Below are positions 23,268-35,529 of a stretch of DNA of 64,000 bases, piece by piece. The position numbers were made by a program, and so were the translations under genes. Source of the stretch: Cryptomeria japonica (Eukaryota > Streptophyta > Pinopsida > Cupressales > Cupressaceae); assembly GCF_030272615.1 (NCBI RefSeq), contig NC_081414.1:304746164-304810163 (forward strand), given 5' to 3'. The notes beneath the pieces were generated by a model. It ran no database searches and was not told the DNA's origin. It was given only the letters and a program-made list of their open reading frames with translations. Positions within the stretch are counted from its first letter, which is position 1. Each line of letters begins with the position of its first letter.

Positions 23268-23893
23268 ATTAGTTAAGTAAGGATGCCAACGGATCTATCA
23301 AGTGATTACATATATGTGTGTGTGATTCTACATTTAAGAAAATATTGTTTGAATAAATTATATTTTTCAATAAGGACTTGATATTTCTAGCTGCATTTGT
23401 AATGTTAGGAGACCTCATGGACAGTTGAATCACATATCTTAGAAAATGATGTGCATAGCTGCATAGTATGATAAATGTGATATGTCTTGGAATTTCAAAT
23501 TGTTCATGCATAATTATTGTGTGTATACATTGGTTGATTGGTAGTGTTCTTCCTTCCTCTCCTCTTCATTTGGGTAAAAGAATCATAGCGCTTAGGAGTC
23601 TATTGATAATGAGTAGGAGCTTTGGATACTCATTGATGAAATGAGGTGTTGCATATATCAAAGGAAAAGTTTGGATAGAATGAAATTGTTTGAAGATTGA
23701 GACTTGTGCATTGTATCCATGATTTGTTTTAAGGAAGAATTGATTAGATAGAACCTCTTTTGCATAATTAAAGTAGAAAGTGCTTGTTCCAAGAATTATA
23801 GCTAGAAGAATAGATAGTGTAATGTATAATATTATAATGCATTTTCTAGATGATTGTGCTTCTTGTTCGCTAGGAATGCTTAGTTTGTAAATT
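23268..23893 (+). repeat. Direct repeat copy A
   Basis: About 510 bp here (from AAGTAAGGATGC) is nearly identical to 25620-26130, and the next 110 bp to 26365-26488. Copy B carries about 230 extra bases between those parts. Confidence 0.85.
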
Positions 23894-24084
23894 AGATTAT
23901 ATCTAATTTTATAATTAGAATCTTTCAATCTATTTGAAATTTATTGGTATTTTAGATTCATTAAAAACAATTAATTCATATTATTATGATTTGATCCAAA
24001 ATTTGTCTAATGTCTAAACTGGTTGCTATTTTTGAACTAGTGACTCTATAATTAATTATTCTCGTGGTAGAAATAAAACATTGC

Positions 24085-24265
24085 TTAATCTTGCATGTAA
24101 ATTACACTATTCTTGCATCATGCGAATTACTTATACATTATTTGTATTTATTGATGAGCAAGTTACATTTTCATCATCTTCATGCAAGTTACACGTTTTA
24201 ATTATCAATATGCGAGTTTCATAATTGTCATTATTGTGCAAGTTATATTTCAAGTTTGAAATATT
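24085..24265 (+). repeat. Degenerate tandem repeat, CATGCAAGTTACA type
   Basis: Six diverged units containing a core like CATGCAAGTTACA lie near 24092, 24119, 24157, 24181, 24209 and 24236. Spacing varies from 24 to 38 bases. Confidence 0.5.
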
Positions 24266-25366
24266 AAATAGTTTAGTTGTAGAAGGATGGTAGTTTTATC
24301 AAGTGGTTCATGAATTCCATAGAAGTAGTTATTTCAATTATTTAAGCTTTGCAATGTCTAATTATGCACGTTCATTTCATAATTGTTTCAAGCATGATGC
24401 TAATTTAAAAGTTTGCATAGCCTCTTAGTTAGAAAACTAAACAAAGGGAGTTGGAAAACTAAAACCTAGCAGCGTTCGGTATTTACGGTGCCTCTGGGTC
24501 ACGCTTAGGGGTAATGTCGCCATGTTGAACTACTGCACTTAACACCTATTAAATTTGCATCAACGACATCTGTGGCATTGTCCCTATAAATCATCGGGGA
24601 GTAATAAGGGACACTTGGAAGTTAAAATCCAAGGGGAGGGTAATCCCCCTTGGATCGATAATCTAAAAAGATAATCCTTAAATGATTTTACATCCGCTGA
24701 GTTAAACCATAGTAAACCCCTTTAGGATTGATTGAGTGAAATACTTTTATAAAATTGATTTAATATCGAAGAGTTGTTGACAATTGACAATTGGGTCAAG
24801 GGTGACGCTTATGGTAGGTATTAGGATCTAGTTGTTTAGGCCACAAGCAATAGGCCATCTTGAGCCTTTGCTTAAGTGCTACCATCGTGGGTAGCAACCA
24901 CAGAGAAACTGTCTGGGACATTGACCCTAGAAAGGGTTTCGTACCCACCAAACGGTTTACATTAAACCATAGATTAGAAAATAGAACTACATACTTTACG
25001 CCTTGATCTTGTGTCGAAACGAGTATGTAGGCAGTCTAGGGATGAAGTTGTCCCTAGTACTCAGACGTTCGTGGATGGGGTCTAGGTTTTGGTAAGAAGA
25101 AGGATTGCGAAGAATCCTAATTTGAAATATAAGTGTAATAAAAGAAAAAGTAATTCAATGCATGCTTGGAAGGAATCCTGTATGGATTCTCTTGACTTCC
25201 AGAGGCTTTAAGCCAAATTCCGAGGTGGAATTCAAGCTTGCATTATGTTATTTTGATTTCTCCTAAGGACGGTGACCTCGATGCACTCCTATAGAGGAGT
25301 ATAGTAGTTATTGAGTGGCTTAGGACCCGAATGGTCCCAATGAGTCTAAGTCTCTAGCCAGAGCAC
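24266..25366. other. Unassigned, LTR-like segment
   Basis: Richer in G and C than its surroundings. It contains CGAAACGAGTATGTAGGCAG near 25015, which resembles a motif I associate with the transcribed leader of plant Tat/Ogre-type elements. No termini or target duplication were found, so it is only a candidate LTR fragment. Confidence 0.25.
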
Positions 25367-25527
25367 CTCCTATCCCAATTGGATAGATGCCTACCCCGTA
25401 TGGGTAGATGCCTATCCCATATTGGATAGATGAAACCTTCTGTTTTGTATGGACAGATGCCTAACCCGTATGGTTAGATGCTCATCTCGGATGGATGAAT
25501 GCCTAATCCAAATGGATGGATGCCCAG
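25367..25527 (+). repeat. 22-bp minisatellite, GATAGATGCCTA type
   Basis: About seven diverged units around GGATAGATGCCTACCCCGTA, with variants such as GGTTAGATGCTC and GGATGGATGCCC. Spacing is about 20-23 bp with one longer interval. It is non-coding. Confidence 0.7.
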
Positions 25528-25619
25528 AGTATGCGATTGAATCAAACACAAATGATTAAATTAAACAAACAAACAAAAAAAAGAGGTCAAATTTTTGTTG
25601 AGTTAAGTATAGTGGGTTA

Positions 25620-26490
25620 TTACAAGTTAAGTAAGGATGCTAATGGAGCTATCAAGTGATTACATATATGTGTGTGTGATTCTACATTTAAGAAAATATT
25701 GTTTGAATAAATTATATTTTTCAATAAGGACTTGATATTTCTAGCTGCATTTGTAATGTTAGGAGACCTCATGGAAAGTTGAATCACATATCTTAGAAAA
25801 TGATGTGCATAGTTGCATAGTATGATATATGTGATATGTCTTGGAATTTCAAATTGTTCATGCATAATTATTGTGTGTATACATTGGTTGATTGGCAGTG
25901 TTCTTCCTTCCTCTCCTCTTCATTTGGGTAAAAGAATCATAGCGCTTAGGAGTCTATTGATAATGAGTAGGAGCTTTGGATACTCATTGATGAAATGAGG
26001 TATTGCATATATTAAAGGAAAAGTTTGGATAAAATGAAATTGTTTGAAGATTGAGACTTGTGCATTGTATCCATGATTTGTTTTAAGGAATAATTGATTA
26101 GATAGAACCTCTTTTGCATAATTAAAGTAGGAAGTTCTTATAAACTAACAAGTTAAATGACAATGTTATTGTGTGTGTGTAGAATGAAGTAAAAACTTGG
26201 TGCATTGCATGTATAGAAAATTTGAAATCATACCATTATGTCTTTATTTAGTTTGGCAAGATAAAAGTCTTAGTCTTGAGTAGGAGCTGTGTGTTTGATG
26301 AAATGTCCTACTTGATCATATGGATGGATTAAGACAAGATGCTATCTCCTTATCCTATACAAAGAAAGTGTTTGTTCCATGGATTATAGCTGGAAGAATA
26401 GATAGTGTAATGTATAATCTTATAATGCGTTTTCTAGATGATTGTGCTTCTTGTTCGCTAGGAATGCTTAGTTTGTGAATGATTATAATT
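25620..26490 (+). repeat. Direct repeat copy B
   Basis: Partner of 23268-23893. It is interrupted by about 230 bp (26135-26364) absent from copy A. The copies are about 2.35 kb apart and differ by only a few bases over the first 500 bp, so this duplication is younger than the LTR pair around it. Confidence 0.85.
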
Positions 26491-28433
26491 AAGTGATGGT
26501 AGGAGATCAGATTGGATAAGGTAATATATGTATGTAGTTGAATTTGTGTGTGACATTAAACAAAAGTAAGCGGTTGCAAGTGAGGCTAGTATATCAAGTT
26601 TAATTCTTAATATAGACAATTGACTAGCTAATGGTATGTAGGGAAATGACCATAGGTGGTTAAAGTAGAAATCTGAAATTAAATTTTACTTTAAGTAATG
26701 AGATTTATTTGTTATGAATAATCAATCTGAGTAAAAATATGATTGACTAAATGTTTAACGACATCATGTAAAACATTCTAATCATCTGCTTACTGTTTAT
26801 TTAGCATTGAAATGGCGTATGCATGTTAAATTATATCATCGAGTGATTAATTGAAGTTCTAACATTTGTTTATATTGTAACTTGGTAAACGGGATCATAT
26901 TATAGATAGGATATCTTGAATATTAATCTGGTATGAGTGTATTTCTTGTGTGTGTATGAGACACTTTATTTCCTCCTTGCATATGTTATCTTCATGAAGG
27001 ACATTTGTCTAGATTACCATAAAGGATTGTATTACATTGGAAATGATAAAGGAATAAGGACATATAAATAAAATTTATGATTTTAAATAGCACACACTCT
27101 CTAACACATTCAGGGCATTGTACCCTCGGATGTTGTGTAGCAGTTACTCCCCCTTGGTGTGACTGATATTGGTCACCTTGTGATGTATATTTGGATGAGT
27201 TGGTTATTTTGTCTTGAGTTATTTTGTGATTTTGTGAAATATCGTTGGAGTTAATTTGATTTTGGATCTCTTTTATTTTGAACTGGCCACTGATTTCTTT
27301 TTTCGTTTGTTTTGTTCTTTTCGTGGCACTTGTCACACTTTGTTTCTCGATCGATTTTACCAACAAGTTTTCTTTCTTTTCATGATTTAATAATTGGATT
27401 TGAGGATCTTTCCTTTTGACTTAATCTTCATTCTTCATAGTGGTCATTCTATATGTTGAGTGTTGTGGGCCCTCGTTATGTGTTAATGTTGTCTATATCA
27501 CATTTATTTGGAACCTCTGATAGCATGTGCAATGGAGGACACTGCAGAGAAGTGCACTAGCTTTAATGAACAATTAGGTAGTGCTAGTATTATTTGAGTA
27601 AATGAAAAGAATGTTAATGGGATGAAATATACTGATGACTTGTTAGATTTTATAGAAGTTAGATGGAAGTGCATTCAAATTGAGGAATTTGTAATTTATG
27701 GAGTAGATAAAAGGAAAGGAAACTATTGATTTCACATGTTCATTGAGTGTTTAAGTATATATATCATGTAAAGTGAATGATTTAGAATGCCTTGAATAAT
27801 TGATTGGATGATAAATGCATAAATGCCTACATCAGAGTAGCATTGTGGAAGTGTGGTAGGGATTGAGAAGTTGGAAATTAAAAATCTTACTTCCCCTCAG
27901 GCCTTTGGGATTTATAGAACGTAGATTTCTGGTAAACGCGAGATTCTCTTGATTTTATTTGGTCTTGAAGGAAGTTAATTCAAAATTACCTCATGAAAGT
28001 GTATGATATGTGGCTTCTTAAGGATGTGTCTATGTGTAGAAAATGGTATAAAATGTATATTTGTCCTTTTAATTGCATTCAACTGGATATTTAAGAAGTG
28101 TTGTCATTCTTGAATGGTGTGAGTTGTTGTGATTTTTACTTATAAATGCTAACACGGATACAAGAATTATAGTTTTAATCTTCCAAAATGTGGTTAAATA
28201 CAGTTCTCTTGAAGATATTTCAATGAATTATTATGCTTATTGTGACCAATAAGAGTTTTGTGACTTGTTTTATCCCTTTTGTAATGTATGTACTTGGATA
28301 ATGAAAGCAAAGAAAGGAAACTTTTGTAGTCATTATCTTACTTTAACCTAGGAAATGATTGGAGTAAGAAATTTTGTGTTGATGTGTGTATGTTTTCAAC
28401 TCAACCCTTGGCGACATCCAGGAGTAAGTCGAG
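26491..28433. other. AT-rich non-coding stretch
   Basis: No recognisable protein. A 124-residue minus frame (27366-26992) is Lys/Gln/Ser-rich low complexity without motifs, and I do not call it a gene. The segment may be the long 3' untranslated part of the gypsy-like element whose LTR starts at 28451. Confidence 0.35.
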
Positions 28434-30082
28434 CCCAAGGGGGGTAGGATGTAGTGCCCCTTCGAGCCTTGCATTTTGATTTACATTTTGATAGACTTAT
28501 TTAGACATGTGGTTGATGCTTATATGATTACTTATGACTCTATTGCTATCTTCGAGGGTATCGATGATGCTACTTACTCTATGTGGATTTATATTATGAC
28601 TTGTCATGTTTGGAGATTTATATGAATTATGATGTTATGATGGTACTAACCCTATTTCATGATCATGATTTTATGTGATGCTTTGATGTTACATTGTGTG
28701 ACTGTCTTCGTGAGTAAATACGATGTCATATCACTCATAGCAAGCATGATGTGATGTTGCGATTTTTTATCACCTGTCTGATTATTATGATGTATATGTA
28801 TTGTATACATTGTGTTGAGTGGTGGATGCAGGTTTGTAGGTAACAGACATTGACTCCACCTGATCTCACAATTTTGAGCGTCTTTATCCCAATGGCAAGT
28901 TGTTGGAGATGGCATATGTTTCCCTCACACACTCTAGGCTTAAGTTGTCACCCTATCAGTTGAGTCATGTTAGTATTGTCTTGTGGCACATTATGGTTCT
29001 TAGGACCCTTGTTATGTGGTCTTGTGAGTATGATTGTTTAATTAAATTAATAATTGGTTCTATTACATAGTTTATTAAGTGGCTAGATTGAGATATTAAT
29101 ATTATCTGATTATTTATTTATTTATTGGGTTTGGAAGTTTATCTTATTTTACTTCAGTTTATGATTTAGTGTTTAAATGATTATTTAATTTATTGTTGAT
29201 ATTTCATAATTATTTGACTTAATGATTTGTTTGATCTATCATTTATTTATTGTTAAATTGATTTAACATTTGATTTATTGTTTATCAAGAGCTTAATTGT
29301 TATTTTTATTTCTTGTCAATTAGCTTTTATTTATTTATATTTTAATTGAGTTTTATTAATTATTAATTATTGGATTTTATATTTATTTTATTTTATTAAT
29401 TTTAATGATGCCATTTTGGATTTTCTATTGTTATTATTTATTATTTGGCTATTTATTTAATTATTGGTATTTAGTTGATTAATTAAACAATGCATTAATA
29501 TTTTATTAATGGATAAATATTATTATCCATGGTTATTTATTTAATTTATGTTGTGGTTTATTATTTATTGGGAGAATAAATAATATTATCATTTGTGAAT
29601 AATATTTTATCTTGGGGTGTCCAAGCTATTATTTAATTAATTATTTTTCTACCCCTCTTTGATTAATTTGATTTATTATATTTTCTACCTACCCTTTCAC
29701 CCTATTGGTTGTTTTTTTATAAGAATAGGTAAATAATATCGATAAATGATATTTACCTCGTAATCGTGCATAGTAGGTAAGAAATATAGCTTTATGGATT
29801 ATTTTGATTGGCCGACAGTTTTCAATAGTTTGAATGAAATTTTTATTTATTTTAGCCGCTTGTGCATTGTGTCGGGTTACCATTTTTCTGGAATTTCTTC
29901 TGCGAATTGATTTCTTGATTGAAGATTATTGGTTGCTAGATTTTGGCTTAGATTGGCTTCGTGGGTTGCTCTTCATCAACTTCATTTTTCCATTACTTCA
30001 ATTTTCCAAGTCAAAGATCTTGTCTCTCTGCAATTTTCTTTTCAAGAAAAGACTGTTTGCACAGTGCTTTCCATGAAAGATT
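28434..30082 (+). mobile_element. Gypsy-like polypurine tract and LTR start
   Basis: GCCCAAGGGGGGTAGGA (28433-28449 region) is immediately followed by TGTAGTGCCCC. This arrangement of polypurine tract and LTR start resembles Ty3/gypsy elements. The putative LTR runs at least to the solo LTR at 30083 and probably continues beyond it. No matching second LTR was found. The AT-rich part at 29040-29640 is a long run of TTATTTATT-type words. Confidence 0.35.
30078..30082. repeat. Target-site duplication AGATT (left)
   Basis: Identical to 32609-32613 on the other side of the solo LTR. Confidence 0.85.
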
Positions 30083-32608
30083 TGTTGGCATTGTGTTGTC
30101 ATTCATGTCAACCGGTGTAGAAGGGCCACTGGTATAAGAGATGTATGTGTTGCACTGTCATGGATGCATACAAAATGAGAAATCCTTAATATCACCTTGT
30201 GTTGCAGTGCACCGGTAAGGTAAGATAAGGGAGAGAATTTCATTAAGCAGAATGACCTTTGGAGTCACCGATATAAAAGTCGGTGTTTGAATTATGTGAA
30301 AGAGATGGGCAGGTTACCGATACAGTCTATCACCGGCAAGGAAAGCATGTCAACCGGTAAGTGATCTGTTGACATGGAGAAGACAAATCAACCAAGTGAG
30401 TGGTTGTCAACCGGCAAGCTTATGACCAATGTACAAGCTTGAGCTGTTGTTTTTGACAAAGAGGCAGAATGTTACCTAAATCACATCAGCACGGGAGGAG
30501 AAGGATGTACTAGTCACCGATATGTTGTATGGATGCAGAACAACACGACTCCCACTGGATAGAAATGCAGTCACCATGTGAAGAGATGACTAACAATGAA
30601 TGTACCCACACCGGATCATGAGTGCATTACTGGAAGCAAATGACAAGGACTCACTCCCACTGGTAAGTGGAGATTATCTCCTATTATGAAAAGTATGCAT
30701 CTTAGTTCTATGAGATAAGGAAGAAGAGGTAAAGGCAGGTGTTTGAAGGATCACACTGGATCTACCGGTAAATCAAAGGGATGCCTCAAGTTCATGAAAT
30801 CAGTGATATGCACTGAACCGACATAGAAGGCATGATAAGTCACCACAACAAAAAAAGAAGAGTAAAGAAGTGATCAGTTTGTCACCTTGACAAACTGACT
30901 GAGATAATGTCCAGTCTGATGATGAAGAGGGAAAAGTAGAGCAGCTATAGAGAGAGAGTTCAACCAGTATGCATATGCCTCAGATGGAATTAGTTGAAGG
31001 TTAGTGACATGGTGTCATCGAAATGGCTACCGATGAGCATGAGAACCAGTAAGGAAGCAAAGAGGCTAAGTGATGTGCTCCTACCTAATGAGAATGTGCA
31101 TGGTATGGATAGGTATGTCTAGCGGCCGGTTAAGGTGTTCCACCGGAAGATCAACAAAGTGTAGACATGATGGTTAACCGGTAAAGTGTGAGATACCGGT
31201 AGGGTTAGAGAATTGGCAAAAAAGGGTTAGATCCTGTTTGAACCGACACAGAGATCAAAGCTAAGGTGGAGATCAACAAAGGTGCCACGTGTAGTCAAGG
31301 TGGCATACATGCATGCAGCGGTAGATGGAGTGTACACCGATGAAGTTGCTACAAAGTTGGTCGACATTAATTGTAGACCCCATAAATCATGGGAGGTGTT
31401 GCAGAGGTGTGTGGCTCGAGGAAGGTCAAATAGAGGTGATCGATGGGATGCGTCAATCGATCAAAGTGTCCAGGTGTAGATTGAAGTTGGTGATGAAATT
31501 TGCAGAACCATTTATGGTGATTGATCTTGTGTCTCGGTGACTGACTGTATGTGGTTGCTAAACATAGAAAACATGTATTGGAAGGCACATTGATGGCAGT
31601 GATGTGCAGATAGTTGTCTTGGAGCTCATATCGAATGAGATCTGATTGGATTCGATGTGCCTCGTGATCAGTGGAAGAAACCCTAAGGCACCAAGTTTGA
31701 ATGTTGCTTTTGGCGGGAAAGTCTGAATACAAATATGCGGGCAAAAGACAGATTTAATGTTATCCTAGTGAGAGATATTGTGAAGCGATGCACAAGGCTG
31801 AATAGAGAAGTAGATGAAGTGTGATATCTACAGAGGATCATAGAGATTGAGCAATAGGGAGACAATCAGTAATAGGTTTTGGAAAACATTTAACCGGTGA
31901 GGTTAAAGCAACCGGCAAGCTGCTGAATGAGAGAGTGTTGTTGCATTTGAGAAGAGATCACTCAAGCACTGAATGAGTATCAGAAGAGAGACTGAGTGTG
32001 AGAGAGAGACTAGGGCTAAAGAGTTCAACCAACAACAGTGAGGTAACCGGTGGTGACAAAACCGTCAATGAAGAGTTGCAGAAGAGTACAGAGTAGGCAA
32101 GCAAAGAACCAACAGAAGATAGTACTGGTGGAGAGTAGTAGAGCAGTTGAGAGAAGAGGCAACCAGTAGAGAGAACCAGTAGTGAATTGGACAAGAGATC
32201 CAATAGAGAGATTTCCAGAAGTGTTACAAAATCCATTTGTAATAAGGTTATTAATTTGTAAATGATTATTTTTGTTCTTACTAAGTTGTAGCTCAGTGCA
32301 GGGGTTGTAGTTCCTTGGGTTGGTGCCCTAAACATTGTAATCAGAGATTCATTGTGAGGTTGGATTGGAGCAATAGACTCCACCAACATTTCTCACCGAG
32401 TTTTTCCTCATCTTGGGTTTTCCTTGTATATGTTGGTGTTATGTGATGTCCCTTTATGTGTGAATGCATTTTTGATTAGTCTCCCCACTAACTTGTAAGT
32501 CTACATTGAGTTAGATCTGATAACTGGTATACACACATAGGATAGCTAAAGGGAAAAGATTGAGAAACATTGATTTACCCCCCTCTCAGTGGTGCATTGT
32601 GTCTAACA
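30083..32608 (+). mobile_element. Solo LTR, 2526 bp, copia-like termini
   Basis: It starts TGTTGGCATTGTGTTGTC followed by ATTCATGTCAACCGG, matching the beginning of the copia LTR at 41304. It ends with GATTTACCCCCCTCTCAGT and GTGTCTAACA, matching its end. It is flanked by perfect AGATT duplications and has no primer-binding site or polypurine tract beside it, so it is a solo LTR left by LTR-LTR recombination. It is more than twice the length of the other LTRs here and is loaded with ACCGG/ACCGA words. Internal frames (for example 31367-31744 and 31958-32389 on minus) have no motifs. Confidence 0.85.
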
Positions 32609-32613
32609 AGATT
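32609..32613. repeat. Target-site duplication AGATT (right)
   Basis: Partner of 30078-30082. Confidence 0.85.
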
Positions 32614-32785
32614 ATATTCAGGGTGTTTTGGGTGGCATAATATTTAATTGAAAAGATATAGCTATATGGTTGGAAAAAAAAATTATATATATATATTGTA
32701 TTTGATTTTTGTGTTTGCCATGAATTTTATTTTGGTTTTGAAACTTTTGGGCATATGCTCTAAGCAAACAAATGCATTATTTTGT

Positions 32786-33100
32786 TTAACAAATGTGTGC
32801 CAGACATTAACAAATGCTCTTAAAGAATTAGCAAAAGCTCTAAAAGAATTAATAAATGCTTTGAAAGAATTAACAAATGCTTTGAAAGAATTAACAAATT
32901 CTCTAAAATAATTAACAAATTCTCTAAAAGAATTAACAGATGCTCTAAAAGAATTAATAAATGCTCTGAAAGAATTAACAGATGCTCTAAAAGAATTAAC
33001 AAATGCTCTGAAATAATTAACAGATGCTCTAAAATGTTTAATGAATGCTCTAAAATATTTAACAAATGTGCTAAAAGGTTCATCATATGCGCTAAAAGAT
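32786..33100 (+). repeat. 21-bp minisatellite, about 15 units
   Basis: Units like TTAACAAATGCTCTAAAAGAA repeat with a strict 21-bp period. The period is a multiple of three, so the plus strand reads a 7-residue repeat (Ala-Leu-Lys-Glu-Leu-Thr-Asn). The minus strand is also open across most of the array and reads a Leu-rich 7-residue repeat (33161-32820). I regard both as consequences of the period, not proven genes. Confidence 0.9.
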
Positions 33101-35529
33101 TGGTCAAATGCATGCTTCTGTCTTTTGGTGGGTTTTTGATAATTTTGTTAGTTATGATCAATTTTTATGATTTCGGCTTTTTACCAGAGGCATATTGTGA
33201 TGTCCTCTAGGTTCTTGGTTCTGTGTATTTCTCATATTTGAATTGCTTCATTGTTTTTGGGCTACGATAAGAGGAATATTGCCTTACCGTTGAGGATTGT
33301 GAGTATATGTTGTTATAACTCCAGCAAGAAGGAGAATACCTTGTTGTTGAGGAGGGTTAATTGTAGCTCCAGGGAGAGGATAGATTGTGCTTCGTTGTGG
33401 AGGATCATTCTATGTTACTGCATTCATATTATTGCCCTATTTATGTGTTTATATCACTTTTGAGGCTCTTTTTATTGTTTCATCATTATGTATTGAGCTT
33501 TTGGCATGATCTTGTTACATGACTTTGTATGTATGTGCATAAGTGTCCTTTATGAATCAATTTTGTATTAGATTTATGGTGGTTTATTGGATGCTTTCCA
33601 TGTTGAGTTTCATGTTGTTCTAAGATGTATCTTGTTATGTTTTTACCCTATGGTCTTGGTCTATGTTTGGGAGAGTGGGCTCTTGCATGTGTTGGACCTA
33701 GTTTATGAGCACTAGATCTCTAGGAAGGGGGTCTAGACCTATGGAACCACATGAGGAGTTTATGGTTTAATTGCAAGTGATAACATAATTAATTATTGAT
33801 TAGTGGGTTGGGTATTTAGGAATTTACCTAATCAAGATAAATAATATGATGTTGTATGCCCCAATTGGACAGACCCAAGGAGAGGGTTTTGGGATCCTAG
33901 ATTGGGAAGACCGTTGCAGCGGTATACCCAATATCACTTGAGTGACTCCAAGGTGGAGATAGCTCCCACATGAGGTTATCATGTGATGACACTCTACCCC
34001 ACATGTGTCCATTATCCATATGCCTTTATTTGTTGATTATGCCTCTAGGAATTTGGTTTCTTTGATTTAGCCAAGAGATACAATTGGATGTTGGAGTCTT
34101 GTGATGCCATGTTGTATTCCTTGGTTGTTAGGTGTCAACTTAGGTCTTGAGTGTGAGTTGGAACCTTGTTTCATCTCCTAGCACGGGGGGTGCTTCCTTA
34201 TTGGTTCCACATGGTCGGGTGGTCGATTCTTCTTCGATGATAGCGTGCGTGAATTGGATTCCTAGATCTTCATTATGTGGATTCTTAGGAGCATAATATA
34301 TGTAATTAAAATTGATGTCACGTGGTATGAAACATGCAATGTAAAGGAGACTAAGTATTCAGTATATTGAGAGCATGTATAATAGGACTTGTAGTAGGAT
34401 GATTTCAGAATGAAATGTATTGTATGGGATTGTTGCGAATGGATATTCAATTGTTTATGATATTCTTGATTAGGAAGGAATAAAATGATTGAGTGCTATG
34501 AATGCAATGTCTTGTGTATATCTTGTGGATGGTAGTGAATATGTTAACAATCATGTAGGCCTTGATTTGATAGATTTTAATCTTCAATGTTAGTTATCTT
34601 GGTATATGGAAATTAATGAGTAGTTGTGAACTTACATGGAATCTATGACTCTTCAATATGCGGTCGTCCTATGGTGTTGATTTATATGTATTAGAGATAT
34701 TACCATATTACGATGATTTATAAATGTGGAATATGAATACGTACTTAGGTAAGTTGTACTATTAAGCATTAGGATGGAATGTATTAAAAGTGACTATGTA
34801 CTTGTTCCATGTGCTCTTATGTATTTGTATATGGTGACGTAGAACTATGCTATTGTAATAAGATCTATGTTGTAGAAATGATCATCATGTTGGGAATGTA
34901 ATCCTATGTTGAACTAGGGAATTGAAAAGTTAGATTGTATTTATTCTCGTAGTAACATATGACGCTTGAATCTGCTTAGTAGCTTGGAATCCTATTTGGA
35001 AGTAGATAAGAGTGTGTTGTTATAATCTTGCATACAAATATGGATAGTATTCTTGATGAGTTGTGTAATGGATGTGCTTAAGGAAATAATTTAAACCCAT
35101 ATGTAGGAGAAGGATAAATGTATCTAGATCCATGGTGTGTTACGTAATTAATGAATAAAGATGGGTAAGAAGAACACTTGGTTGGTACTTCAAAAGGACC
35201 TAAAGAGTATGGAATGTGATATAGTTATGTATATGTGTTAATGATTTAACATAGTTGTATGGGAAGTAAACGATTAGTTGGATGATAGTATATGGTGTTC
35301 TAGATGGATATGTGTTTTGTTAGAATAATGTCAAGTAGTGACGTTTAGATGCCCTAGGGAATGGATAAAGTGTATGGGTTTATATAGAGTTATGTTAATA
35401 ATTAATAATGGATTTTGCTTGCGTAATAAGATAATATGGTTGCATTCATGATGATTAATATGTTCTTGTAAATTATTAATGTTGTATTCATGCATGATGG
35501 TAGTAATGTTCCATTAATGAATGTTGGCA
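33101..35529. other. Non-coding, possibly gypsy LTR remains
   Basis: No protein recognised. 33660-34260 is less AT-rich, with stretches such as CTAGGAAGGGGGTCTAGACC and CACGGGGGGTGCTTCC, and could be LTR sequence of the gypsy-like element starting at 28451. 34270-35530 is simple AT/GT-rich sequence. Confidence 0.3.

Noticed and set aside
25367-25527. CRISPR-like spaced repeats
   Set aside because: Units are diverged and contiguous without unique spacers, and the DNA is plant nuclear. It is a minisatellite.
26992-27366. 124-residue Lys/Gln-rich minus frame
   Set aside because: Low complexity, no homologue in the window, in an otherwise non-coding stretch.
32648-32911. A small Leu/Lys-rich gene on the plus strand
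   Set aside because: The frame is open because of the 21-bp period, and the opposite strand is equally open. No supporting signals.
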